From: a virus
Reading direction: 5' to 3' (one strand)
Length of the DNA stretch: 64,000 nucleotides
Virus record (IMG/VR): IMGVR_UViG_3300017934_000023
Coordinates: 1-64,000 of that record
Shown: positions 1-5,285 of the stretch, in pieces
Layout of the letters: each line of letters opens with the position of its first letter
Position numbering within the stretch: the stretch's first letter is position 1
Translations under genes and position numbers: made by a program
The notes under the pieces: model-generated
Databases searched by the model: none
What the model saw: only the letters and a program-made list of their open reading frames with translations
Told to the model about the DNA's origin: nothing

Positions 1-96
1 AACGTAGGCAGTCTCTTCAACCGTTGCTGTATCTTGAACTAAACCGCCGCCGTTTGGGTGCTTGTGCCACCCTTGGGGAATTTCTTTTTTTGACAT
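1..96 (-). CDS. Partial protein, possible hexapeptide-repeat (beta-helix) N-terminus
   Basis: Only the first 32 codons lie in the window; the gene continues past the left edge. The start is ATG at 96 with AGGAA seven bases upstream. The visible end of the fragment (DTATVEETAYV) has the spacing of small and hydrophobic residues typical of left-handed beta-helix hexapeptide-repeat proteins, several of which occur as small phage genes. That assignment is inference from a few residues. It is the last gene of the minus-strand cluster seen here and has its own hairpin leader (111-152). Confidence 0.55.
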   Translation of the reverse strand, partial: MSKKEIPQGWHKHPNGGGLVQDTATVEETAYV

Positions 97-110
97 ATAG
101 TTCCTTTCTT

Positions 111-152
111 GGGAGTGTATCCCACATCGGGCCCTGGGTGGCCCAATATGTG
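111..152 (-). promoter_or_regulatory. Intercistronic double-hairpin leader (copy 1)
   Basis: Reading the minus strand, a stem CACAT/ATGTG extended by GGGCC/GGCCC spans 152-123. It begins seven bases after the stop codon of the upstream gene (159). It is followed directly by a small hairpin GGGA-N5-TCCC (123-111) and then the ribosome site of the next gene. The same two-part layout recurs at 527-563 and 1764-1803. There is no long T run, so this is not a textbook terminator; RNA processing or termination are both possible. Confidence 0.45.
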
Positions 153-158
153 AGACAC

Positions 159-329
159 TCAGTCTAGCGTTTTGCAGCGTTCAACGATTGGCTCGACGCG
201 GTTTGCTTGCCGCTGCCAATCCTCAAACTCGTTGATCTCTTGCTCCAATTCCTTCGCAGACTTGCCGGACGAAGGAGTAAAGAACAGATCAACGATATCT
301 TTGGCTGTGACTTGCCAAGGCATTCTCAT
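159..329 (-). CDS. Small protein of unknown function, 56 aa
   Basis: The protein starts MRMPWQVTAKDIVDLFF and is charged and helical towards the C-terminus. The start at 329 is chosen because GGAGG lies eight bases upstream; a longer frame reading upstream to 437 overlaps two other small genes and has no better signal. The ATG overlaps the stop of the 18-codon frame at 326-382 (ATGA), so translation may be coupled. No family recognised. Confidence 0.65.
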   Translation of the reverse strand: MRMPWQVTAKDIVDLFFTPSSGKSAKELEQEINEFEDWQRQANRVEPIVERCKTLD

Positions 330-382
330 GCTTGTGCCTCCTTCAATGGTTCCGGCCTTACCTTTTTGTCCTGTTGTTCCAT
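326..382 (-). CDS. Possible 18-aa minigene
   Basis: A short frame (MEQQDKKVRPEPLKEAQA) starts at 382, overlapping the previous stop as TAATG and ending in ATGA with the next gene. AAAGGAAA lies just upstream. The clean overlaps at both ends suggest a coupled micro-gene, but it could simply be spacer carrying the GGAGG site of the following gene. Confidence 0.35.
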   Translation of the reverse strand: MEQQDKKVRPEPLKEAQA

Positions 383-513
383 TAGTTTCCTTTCTTCGCG
401 GCTGCTTTAGCGGCTTTCCGCGCTTCGCGCCGCTCAACTTGCCGGATTTGATGATCTAACTTTGTCCGGGTGATAGTGAGAGGCTCACCATTTTGACGGA
501 ATGACTTAATCAT
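382..513 (-). CDS. Small basic protein, 43 aa
   Basis: Starts at 513 after AGGAGC in the leader. The protein (MIKSFRQNGEPLTITRTKLD...) ends in an Ala/Lys/Arg-rich helix (ARKAAKAAAKKGN), so it could bind nucleic acid; this is only a composition argument. It is first in a three-gene unit (513 down to 159) separated from the previous unit by the hairpin at 542-563. Confidence 0.6.
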   Translation of the reverse strand: MIKSFRQNGEPLTITRTKLDHQIRQVERREARKAAKAAAKKGN

Positions 514-526
514 GGTTGCTCCTATT

Positions 527-563
527 GGGAATGAATCCCGGCGAGCCTACCATAGCAGGCTCG
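527..563 (-). promoter_or_regulatory. Intercistronic double-hairpin leader (copy 2)
   Basis: A perfect seven-base stem CGAGCCT/AGGCTCG (542-548 with 557-563) starts seven bases after the stop of the 570-716 gene. Two bases later on the minus strand comes GGGA-N5-TCCC (539-527), then the AGGAGC ribosome site of the gene starting at 513. Confidence 0.5.
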
Positions 564-569
564 ACGTGT

Positions 570-716
570 TCACTCCTCGCCTTGATAATGCCCACGGCAT
601 CCGGCATCTTCATAAACTACACGATCTGCAATAACCCGGCGAAGATGCATGATGTAGGCCACATCCAGATATACCACAGCGAACAGCAGGATGTAAAGCA
701 AGGTTTTCCTTTTCAT
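570..716 (-). CDS. Small single-pass membrane protein, 48 aa
   Basis: Starts MKRKTLLYILLFAVVYLDVA: a positively charged N-terminus followed by one hydrophobic segment of about 18 residues, then a charged, Cys-containing tail. This predicts an N-in membrane anchor or signal anchor. Start at 716 has AAAGGAAAA upstream and overlaps the stop of the preceding small gene (ATGA). Function unknown. Confidence 0.6.
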   Translation of the reverse strand: MKRKTLLYILLFAVVYLDVAYIMHLRRVIADRVVYEDAGCRGHYQGEE

Positions 717-808
717 AGTTTTCCTTTGTGCTGCCTGTGCAGCTTGATGATTAACTCCGTGAGAGAAAGAGACATAAGGCAAAGCAGACCGAACAGAATC
801 CAATACAT
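713..808 (-). CDS. Small hydrophobic peptide, 31 aa
   Basis: A single hydrophobic segment (MYWILFGLLCLMSLSLTELI) followed by a basic tail. AGGAG lies nine bases before the ATG at 808; the start overlaps the stop of the zinc-ribbon gene (TAATG) and its own stop overlaps the next ATG. Looks like one of a series of coupled membrane micro-proteins. Confidence 0.5.
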   Translation of the reverse strand: MYWILFGLLCLMSLSLTELIIKLHRQHKGKL

Positions 809-918
809 TAAAGGGCTCTCCTTGTTTTACCGCACCGTAGACAGCGCCACCAGTTACTAAATGCATGTTCAAACTTGCGTTGCTTCTCACAATAGGGACA
901 GGTTAGCCAGCGGATCAT
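808..918 (-). CDS. Tiny zinc-ribbon protein, 36 aa
   Basis: Carries two CxxC knuckles (CPYC at residues 7-10 and CLRC about 16 residues later), enough for one structural zinc. Start at 918 has GGGAG seven bases upstream and an ATGA overlap with the previous gene. Tiny zinc ribbons of this kind are common phage accessory proteins that bind nucleic acid or protein; the target is not visible. Confidence 0.55.
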   Translation of the reverse strand: MIRWLTCPYCEKQRKFEHAFSNWWRCLRCGKTRRAL

Positions 919-1061
919 GACTTCTCTCCCTTCACGATTCGATCAAATCTAGCGCGACTCGGAGGCCACGCAAGAATCCTGACGCAGGCCCAGAATACAC
1001 CCTTGATTTTGGTTTGGCTCATTAGCTGCCAAACCATTTTAAGCATGATCCAGGTTGGCAT
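915..1061 (-). CDS. Small protein of unknown function, 48 aa
   Basis: Begins MPTWIMLKMVWQLM and is rich in aromatic and basic residues. The start at 1061 has only a weak TAGG upstream; in-frame ATGs at 1046 and 1022 are possible alternatives but have no better site. The stop overlaps the start of the zinc-ribbon gene (ATGA). No recognised family. Confidence 0.45.
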   Translation of the reverse strand: MPTWIMLKMVWQLMSQTKIKGVFWACVRILAWPPSRARFDRIVKGEKS

Positions 1062-1066
1062 AGAGC

Positions 1067-1201
1067 CTACTTTCTAAAGATGTGTGGCGCTACTGGTGCG
1101 CTTGTGCCTTCAGTGTGTGGACGATTCTCCAGCCAAGTGCAAAAAGAATCTGCAACGGCCCAAAGGCAGAGTGAGAGAATGATACCGATGATAATTAGCA
1201 T
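1067..1201 (-). CDS. Small membrane or exported protein, 44 aa
   Basis: A hydrophobic N-terminus (MLIIIGIILSLCLWAVADS) could be a signal anchor or signal peptide, followed by a polar tail. GGGAG lies six bases before the ATG at 1201. A nine-base-pair hairpin (1216-1246) sits between this gene and the upstream stop at 1253, matching the leader layout of its neighbours. Confidence 0.55.
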   Translation of the reverse strand: MLIIIGIILSLCLWAVADSFCTWLENRPHTEGTSAPVAPHIFRK

Positions 1202-1215
1202 GAGAGTCTCCCGTG

Positions 1216-1246
1216 AAAGGCCACCGCGGGGACGCTAGTGGCCCTT
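1216..1246 (-). promoter_or_regulatory. Intercistronic hairpin (copy 4 of the series)
   Basis: Stem AAGGGCCAC/GTGGCCTTT (one G-T pair) begins six bases after the stop of the 1253-1414 gene and precedes the GGGAG ribosome site of the next gene. It resembles the other minus-strand leaders in position, but the small GGGA-N5-TCCC hairpin is not clear here. Confidence 0.35.
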
Positions 1247-1252
1247 CCCGCG

Positions 1253-1414
1253 CTACTCTTGCTCCGCGAATGTACGATCTATTCCATCCCGATACTTGCG
1301 CCTAATATTGCCGGCCCACCCTTGTTCGTCGAATGGTTCTGGGTCATTCACATACACCCGCCCTAGCTTATTCGCCTCAGGCGGGAACAGAATTGCAAGC
1401 AGCTTTTCAAGCAT
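1253..1414 (-). CDS. Small protein of unknown function, 53 aa
   Basis: Starts MLEKLLAILFPPEANKLGRV: a short amphipathic or hydrophobic N-terminus, then a charged globular-looking remainder (DEQGWAGNIRRKYRDGIDRT). GAGGTG is placed well before ATG 1414. Unknown function; part of the minus-strand small-gene cluster. Confidence 0.55.
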   Translation of the reverse strand: MLEKLLAILFPPEANKLGRVYVNDPEPFDEQGWAGNIRRKYRDGIDRTFAEQE

Positions 1415-1422
1415 GATTCACC

Positions 1423-1584
1423 TCACGTAAAGATGATTGGGTCCTTGGATGGTGAAGGCTTAACATTGGGCAACGCCATAATCATGTCTTGCTTTGTGTT
1501 AGGACAAGGCATGTAATTATAGCCAGGGAAGAACTCAAAATGTGGGTCAGATGCAAGAACTATGAAAATTACGAGCCTGAGCAT
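1423..1584 (-). CDS. Small possibly exported protein, 53 aa
   Basis: N-terminus MLRLVIFIVLASDP is signal-peptide-like but short. The remainder is Pro-rich with two Cys-Pro or Pro-Cys contexts. It starts inside the end of the preceding gene (16-base overlap); the ribosome site is weak. Real but poorly supported; function unknown. Confidence 0.4.
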   Translation of the reverse strand: MLRLVIFIVLASDPHFEFFPGYNYMPCPNTKQDMIMALPNVKPSPSKDPIIFT

Positions 1585-1751
1585 GTTGGTTCCACTTCTA
1601 CCGGGGTGGAAATGTCATTGACAAACTCAGGCAGGTCCCGCGTATTTTCGGGGTGATAGCTGTCAACGCGGAATGAGCCGTGCTCATCAACGATATACGT
1701 CCGGTCGCTAGTCTTGACTGTCTCGCCGGGTTTCGCAAGCATATCTTTCAT
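1569..1751 (-). CDS. Small protein of unknown function, 60 aa
   Basis: Starts MKDMLAKPGETVKTSDRTYI; the GETV...TYIVDEHGSFRV pattern suggests a small beta-rich fold. Start at 1751 follows GGAGTG; an upstream in-frame ATG at 1787 would run through the hairpin leader and is rejected. First gene after the double-hairpin leader at 1764-1803. Confidence 0.6.
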   Translation of the reverse strand: MKDMLAKPGETVKTSDRTYIVDEHGSFRVDSYHPENTRDLPEFVNDISTPVEVEPTCSGS

Positions 1752-1763
1752 GTTCACTCCATT

Positions 1764-1803
1764 GGGAAAGTATCCCGCAGCGCCCACCGCAAAGATGGGC
1801 GCT
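1764..1803 (-). promoter_or_regulatory. Intercistronic double-hairpin leader (copy 3)
   Basis: A perfect eight-base stem AGCGCCCA/TGGGCGCT (1779-1786 with 1796-1803) starts 11 bases after the stop of the 1815-2096 gene. It is followed two bases later by GGGA-N5-TCCC (1776-1764) and the ribosome site. Same organisation as at 111-152 and 527-563, with different stem sequence, so the structure rather than the sequence is conserved. Confidence 0.5.
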
Positions 1804-1814
1804 ATGTGATACTT

Positions 1815-2096
1815 CTAATACTCGTCGTCACTCCACAATCCCCAGTCGCCATTTTCATTTCGGCCCCAAAGGTATCCCATGACCGGGTGAACTTCATTCA
1901 TGTAATCCGTTGCATCATCTTCAATTTCGCTTGCCCATTCGTAGTCTGCAAGAGACTCAGGCTGAGGGCAAGATGGGTCATCGTCATTTACGTCAAAGCC
2001 ATAATCTTCGCAAAATTCAACTATGGCATCAATCGCATAGATGCCGCGTGCAGAATCCACGTAGCATCCAGGCTCAAAATAACCGCGTTTAGTCAT
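1815..2096 (-). CDS. Acidic protein of unknown function, 93 aa
   Basis: Starts MTKRGYFEPGCYVDSARGIY and is strongly acidic (runs of Asp and Glu), with several Trp and Tyr. Acidic small early phage proteins often act as DNA mimics or bind host proteins, but nothing here proves that. Start at 2096 follows AGGAGG; the longer frame to 2192 reads through a large stem-loop and is rejected. Confidence 0.65.
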   Translation of the reverse strand: MTKRGYFEPGCYVDSARGIYAIDAIVEFCEDYGFDVNDDDPSCPQPESLADYEWASEIEDDATDYMNEVHPVMGYLWGRNENGDWGLWSDDEY

Positions 2097-2116
2097 GGGT
2101 ATCCTCCTGAGCGTTA

Positions 2117-2183
2117 GAGTCAGGGGGCACCGAGAGCCAAACAAACATATTTGAGGCGCAGGGTGCCCCGGTAGGCCTGACTC
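2117..2183 (-). promoter_or_regulatory. Large stem-loop in leader of the 1815-2096 gene
   Basis: GAGTCAGG+GGGCACC (2117-2131) pairs with GGTGCCC (2162-2168) and CCTGACTC (2176-2183) with a seven-base bulge, giving a 15-pair stem. It ends about 20 bases before the ATG at 2096, and the AGGAGG site stays outside. It lies next to the conserved-loop hairpin at 2186-2212, so the whole leader is structured. Confidence 0.5.
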
Positions 2184-2185
2184 GG

Positions 2186-2212
2186 CAAGCACTCCGGTTA
2201 GTGAAGCGCTTG
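2186..2212 (-). promoter_or_regulatory. Conserved-loop hairpin element, copy 1
   Basis: On the minus strand the stem CAAGC/GCTTG encloses TTCACTAACCGGAG (2205-2192). The same 14-base loop is repeated exactly at 2832-2819 inside another stem. Outer flanks GCCTG/CAGGC could extend the stem. Two copies with the same loop but different outer stems suggest a functional RNA or protein-binding element. Confidence 0.5.
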
Positions 2213-2300
2213 ATGTGGCAGGCTATGTTGGTGGGGTGCTGGCAGACAAACTTATCCTCACGCGCGCGTTACCTTAATTTCTTCCGCGGGCGCGTAACTA

Positions 2301-2420
2301 TCACCGCGCCATTAATGCGGCGTGCAGGATAATCTTGGCAATAATGTTCTTGACCACTTCGCTGTCAGTCTGTCTCAACGCCTTGAGGTAGACGTCGTGC
2401 AGAGCTAGATGTACAGACAT
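2301..2420 (-). CDS. Small protein of unknown function, 39 aa
   Basis: MSVHLALHDVYLKALRQTDS... is a short, helical-looking, mildly hydrophobic protein. GGGGAG lies six bases before the ATG at 2420. It follows the hairpin at 2463-2480 and is part of the minus-strand cluster. No family recognised. Confidence 0.5.
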   Translation of the reverse strand: MSVHLALHDVYLKALRQTDSEVVKNIIAKIILHAALMAR

Positions 2421-2462
2421 GGTTCTCCCCTGTCTCAAGCTTAACGAGCAAGCTTGCCCAGT

Positions 2463-2480
2463 AGGGCTCTTGCGAGCCCT
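2463..2480 (-). terminator. Hairpin with GCAA tetraloop after the 2492 stop
   Basis: AGGGCTC/GAGCCCT with loop GCAA on the minus strand, a GNRA-type tetraloop, starting 11 bases after the stop codon of the 2492-2767 gene. It could be a weak or factor-dependent terminator or an RNA processing/stability element; no T tract follows. Confidence 0.45.
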
Positions 2481-2491
2481 CTAGGGAAAGA

Positions 2492-2767
2492 TTACTCTTC
2501 TTTCTTGGCAAGCTTCGAATCGTTCGCCTTGAGGAACGCTTCAAGCTTTCCGCTCTTGACCAACGAGATAACCTTGGCCCAACCGCTGGCGTACAGCGTA
2601 ACTGGATACCGACCCGTTCCGTAAAACGAGACAGCACCCTTCACCGAAACCCTCAGACCATCGGTCGTTGGGTTGTTCGCTTTGTGCTCAAGCTGTGCGA
2701 TGCGCGCTAACAAAGCTTCCTTGGAAGCGTTCACGTCCAGCTTAGGAGCAGTGATCGTGGTAGACAT
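2492..2767 (-). CDS. Conserved phage small protein (KGAVSFYG type), 91 aa
   Basis: The centre of the protein (VKGAVSFYGTGRYPVTLYAS followed by a Trp-containing helix) matches from memory a small protein family found in many unrelated phages, usually of about 60-70 residues and without a known function. An N-terminal helix and a Lys-rich C-terminus flank it. Start at 2767 follows AGGAGG eight bases upstream. It is the first gene of the minus-strand unit and is preceded by a leader with two competing hairpins (2790-2850), so its expression may be controlled by RNA structure. Confidence 0.75.
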   Translation of the reverse strand: MSTTITAPKLDVNASKEALLARIAQLEHKANNPTTDGLRVSVKGAVSFYGTGRYPVTLYASGWAKVISLVKSGKLEAFLKANDSKLAKKEE

Positions 2768-2789
2768 ATCGTAATCCTCCTATGGATTA

Positions 2790-2850
2790 GATGTGTTTTG
2801 ACAACACATCCCCAAGCGCTCCGGTTAGTGAACGCTTGAGGGGTGTTGTC
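2790..2850 (-). promoter_or_regulatory. Attenuator-like leader with conserved-loop hairpin, copy 2
   Basis: On the minus strand GACAACAC (2850-2843) can pair with GTGTTGTC (2807-2800), enclosing the stem AAGCG/CGCTT and loop TTCACTAACCGGAG (2832-2819). The 3' arm overlaps a second hairpin, GATGTGTT (2810-2803) with AACACATC (2797-2790). The two cannot form fully together. The second ends about ten bases before the AGGAGG of the 2767 gene. This is the layout of a switch or attenuator; ligand or protein partner unknown. Confidence 0.5.
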
Positions 2851-2854
2851 ACCC

Positions 2855-3180
2855 ACTGGCCACAGAGTAGCGACCTACTCACCCGCCGGGTTAAACCCGG
2901 CCAATAACTGTCCCTAGGATTGCCGCGGCTATACAACGCAGGCGGACGCACCGTCTCAGTCTAGTGTGCTCTTTAACACACGGAGAGTTACTGCCGTTCA
3001 GCGGCCTAATAAATAGCGACCGTCGAACGGTTCAGGTTTAGACTCACGGCGGGTTTAATCCTTGCTTCGCTACTGCCATTAGACGCGGCCAGTGAATCCG
3101 TTCGCCTGCTCTTCCGGTTTACCGCATCCGGTATTTCGTTGTGGCGAACGCAGATTCATAGTGCAAGGCAGAGACCAAAC
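2855..3180. other. Highly structured non-coding segment
   Basis: No convincing gene. Inverted repeats are dense: CCGGG-TTAAA-CCCGG (2886-2900), GTGTG/CACAC (2964-2981), GCAGGCGGACG (2938-2948) with CGTTCGCCTGC (3099-3109), and nested GAATC and GTTCGCC arms (3094-3106) with GGCGAAC and GATTC (3143-3157). Some arms compete. It could be a non-coding RNA, a replication origin, or DNA sites; the sequence alone does not decide, nor which strand is used. Confidence 0.35.
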
Positions 3181-3977
3181 CGTAAGTCCTTTAGAATCAG
3201 TAAATGAAAAATGCAGATCGAGCATAATTTACGTGGTGGGTGTGTAAAATTTTCCTTGAAATTGATTATGTGTATGAAAACAAAGGACTTCATTTGAACG
3301 TAAATTGTGCTCGATTTTGAATATTTTACTTAGCTGTGATAGCGAACAGGCAGAACATTGTCGAAATGTGGGAGATTGCGGACATATTCGCGCAGATATG
3401 CTGCAGATCATCACAAACATATGCAGGGCGAAGCAAAGTGACTGACGGTCAGGAATGACTGAACGTGGCCGTTGTCTGACACATATCGAGTGTGCGCGAT
3501 TATTTCCATGAAAATCGAAATATCCGCAAACTGTTGAAACAAAAAGACTTAGTGCAAGAAAATGCACCATAATATGCTTCTAAAAACCGGCATTTTGTGT
3601 ACTTTTTGACACACTCGAATAGTATGTAACTATATCAACGATTCGAGACACGTATTGATTAGCGTATGTTGTTGATTTTATTGTAGTTATATTGAAAGGG
3701 GACCCTAGGGGTCTAGGGGGACAGGGTCTCCCACTTCGGCGCGAGATCCACCCGGTCACCCCACTTTTTGATACAAAAAATATTTATCAGGATTTTATGC
3801 GTACTTTAATGCAAAAGGGGACCCTAGACCCCCCGGGGGGTACTTTGTGGGCCAGGGACTCCTGCCAGGATCCTATCCGGCCGGCCCTTACAAGTCTCGA
3901 GAGACACTACTACGAAAATATGCCAATATATAGGCACTAGACGCTGGGTGCCCCGAATTCTACCCTGAAAAGTTATC
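3181..3977. other. AT-rich intergenic control region
   Basis: No supported gene. It holds a 17-base inverted repeat with one mismatch (3217-3233 and 3299-3315, arms about 65 bases apart), then an AT-rich stretch. From 3695 two direct copies of AAAGGGGACCCTAG (3695-3708 and 3814-3827) occur 119 bases apart, the first forming a G-quadruplex motif and the second followed by a C6G6 palindrome (3829-3840). The region lies between oppositely oriented gene blocks and is a candidate for early promoters or a replication origin. Confidence 0.4.
3698..3726 (+). other. G-quadruplex motif
   Basis: Four G tracts (3698-3701, 3708-3711, 3716-3720, 3724-3726) separated by loops of 6, 4 and 3 bases meet the usual G3+N1-7 rule on the plus strand. 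It contains one copy of the AAAGGGGACCCTAG repeat. The alternative is an ordinary stem of GGGACCC/GGGTC type, so the folded form is uncertain. Confidence 0.4.
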
Positions 3978-4322
3978 CTAAAATTCCCACAGGTAATAAT
4001 ACACACACGGCCGGCCGATGTCACCGGTCACGAGTTTTTCTTCCCTGATCTTGTGATCTTCTATGAGGCGCCGGATCGCAATCTTGTACTCGTCCGGAAA
4101 GTTATCAGAACGCACCATGCGCGACAGAACATTTGACTTGACCTTCCCCATCGGAGCCTCGGTGATTGCCTTCACAATCCCTTCCATTAACCGGCCGATT
4201 TTCTTCTGACTCGGTAGCCGCGGAAAAACCTTCTTGCCTTCCTGGGTGTACTTCATGAGCCCCTCTCGAGCAAGATCAACTGCAACTTCTGCTATCGACT
4301 TGTACTCTGAAACTTCTTTCAT
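3978..4322 (-). CDS. Putative winged-helix DNA-binding regulator, 114 aa
   Basis: Starts MKEVSEYKSIAEVAVDLARE at 4322 with GGAGGATC upstream; a longer frame to 4352 lacks a ribosome site. The C-terminal half (VLSRMVRSDNFPDEYKIAIR, then a helix, then TGDIGRPCVYYYLWEF) reads like a winged-helix unit in which a beta wing follows a recognition helix. It is transcribed away from a stretch with three palindromes and repeated boxes (4361-4506), a typical setting for an autoregulated phage repressor or early switch. DNA binding is inferred, not shown. Confidence 0.6.
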   Translation of the reverse strand: MKEVSEYKSIAEVAVDLAREGLMKYTQEGKKVFPRLPSQKKIGRLMEGIVKAITEAPMGKVKSNVLSRMVRSDNFPDEYKIAIRRLIEDHKIREEKLVTGDIGRPCVYYYLWEF

Positions 4323-4360
4323 TTTACTGATCCTCCTCGGATCTAAAAACACAATATCAT

Positions 4361-4506
4361 CCTTTTAAAAGGAAGTCAAGAACTATTTTTCGGAACCGAA
4401 ATCAATTCACCCTTTTTCTCCAAATCAATTCAACCTGAACCCAAAATAAAGTTAGGATATATCCTAAAAAACTTTAATTCAACCTGAACAGAAATTAGGG
4501 TGAATT
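4361..4506. promoter_or_regulatory. Operator-like array upstream of the winged-helix gene
   Basis: Within 146 bases: palindrome CCTTTTAAAAGG (4361-4372), TTCGG-AA-CCGAA (4389-4400), 16-base perfect palindrome TTAGGATATATCCTAA (4452-4467), two direct copies of ATTCAACCTGAAC (4428-4440, 4477-4489), and the outer inverted pair AATTCACCC (4404-4412) and GGGTGAATT (4498-4506). The density is far above the flanks and suggests binding sites for a dimeric regulator, most simply the adjacent gene product. Confidence 0.55.
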
Positions 4507-4579
4507 AATTTCTGGAAGTCGTTTATTCATAAGAAGTTGGGAGGCATTTTGGTTGAATAGCCTTTTTAACCCCCTGTAC

Positions 4580-4602
4580 CTCTCTCTCTCTCTCTCTCTC
4601 TC
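4580..4602. repeat. CT dinucleotide microsatellite
   Basis: Eleven and a half uninterrupted CT units in the control region. Such tracts are rare in phages and prone to slippage; here it lies in a non-coding segment, so length variation could alter promoter spacing. Its function is unknown. Confidence 0.8.
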
Positions 4603-4892
4603 ACGTCACGGGTTTTGTATCTCTCACACGGTTAGAATTCATTTTTGGATCCGAAAACACCAGGAAATGAATTCTTACCAAAAAGTCGCCCTGACCAATT
4701 TTAGTACATAACCCGGGGCCCCCCGCGCCGCCGCCTGCCGCCCGCGCGCATCCCGCGCACCGGTTGCGCCACCCTTCCGCCTCGAGTACACTTCTATAAG
4801 TCTCCCGCTCACACCGGTCATACTGCCAGATCCTGTACACATGTGTCTACCAGAAGCTCCGCGCCCGCTGCGCCCCGATCGCCCTCCAAATT
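4603..4892. other. GC-rich intergenic stretch, no supported gene
   Basis: Open frames exist on both strands and start back to back at 4840/4841, but neither has a ribosome site and both have skewed, low-complexity composition (Gly/Ala or Pro/Arg). Apart from C and G runs near 4711-4750 nothing specific is seen. Confidence 0.4.
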
Positions 4893-4919
4893 ATGCCACT
4901 ACTCAAACATATAATGGAG
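4893..4919 (+). promoter_or_regulatory. 27-nt promoter-like repeat, copy 1
   Basis: First of three near-identical elements (others at 14008-14034 and 34064-34090) that begin ATGCCACYACTY and end AAACATATAATGGAG. It contains a TATAAT box fused to a GGAG ribosome-site-like end. The other copies sit six to eight bases before a start codon; here no gene starts close by and a folded GC-rich segment follows instead. Confidence 0.55.
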
Positions 4920-5285
4920 ACGCCGAAAGGCGGCTTGAGGGCCGCCCAAGACCTCCGGAAGGCCAGGAGCCAAAGACGGCCCTTTTCAGGGAACTCCCGA
5001 TCCGCGGTAATCCTGCAGGGCTCAATAAACTCAAGTGAGAGCTCTAAGGCGGCCCCAAGTTCTTTCCGGCCTAGTCGGTACCTGAGTCAGCCGTGTATGC
5101 GGCAGGAGTCGGCGCCCAACCGATGAATCAGATCTTTAGGATCTGCCAAGCCGGAGGCCGGTCCAGTTTGTTCGCCCCTGGTTTGGACGAACAGCCGCGA
5201 ATGAGTAGCGAAGCGAAAGTCCGGAAAGAGTCTAGCGATCAATTAAGGGGCCGGGTATTCGGGTGTCGGGGGCTCCACCAAATAG
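4920..5285 (+). ncRNA. Candidate structured RNA or long leader
   Basis: About 370 bases between the promoter-like repeat and the gene at 5294, with no convincing protein. Visible hairpins: CGCC-GAAA-GGCG (4921-4932), which competes with GGCGGC/GCCGCC (4929-4946); CAGATC/GATCTG (5129-5145); TGTTCG..CGAACA (5169-5193). The end contains GGGGGCTCCACCA (5266-5278), resembling a tRNA-like 3' end, but no T-arm or acceptor partner was found. Could be a phage non-coding RNA, a leader of the 5294 gene, or a decayed gene. Class not recognised. Confidence 0.35.

Noticed and set aside
3229-3570. 113-codon minus-strand frame in the control region
   Set aside because: No ribosome site, no domain-like pattern, and overlaps inverted repeats; most likely chance.
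4601-4840. 79-codon minus-strand frame MYRIWQYDRCERET...
   Set aside because: No ribosome site and Gly/Ala/Arg-skewed middle over a GC-rich stretch; no support for translation.
4841-5126. Plus-strand frames through the GC-rich folded segment
   Set aside because: Pro/Arg/Ser-rich composition, no site, and clear hairpins suggest RNA or non-coding DNA instead.
5266-5278. Possible tRNA or tmRNA 3' end (GGGGGCTCCACCA)
   Set aside because: No matching acceptor or T-arm with GGTTCGA could be found upstream.
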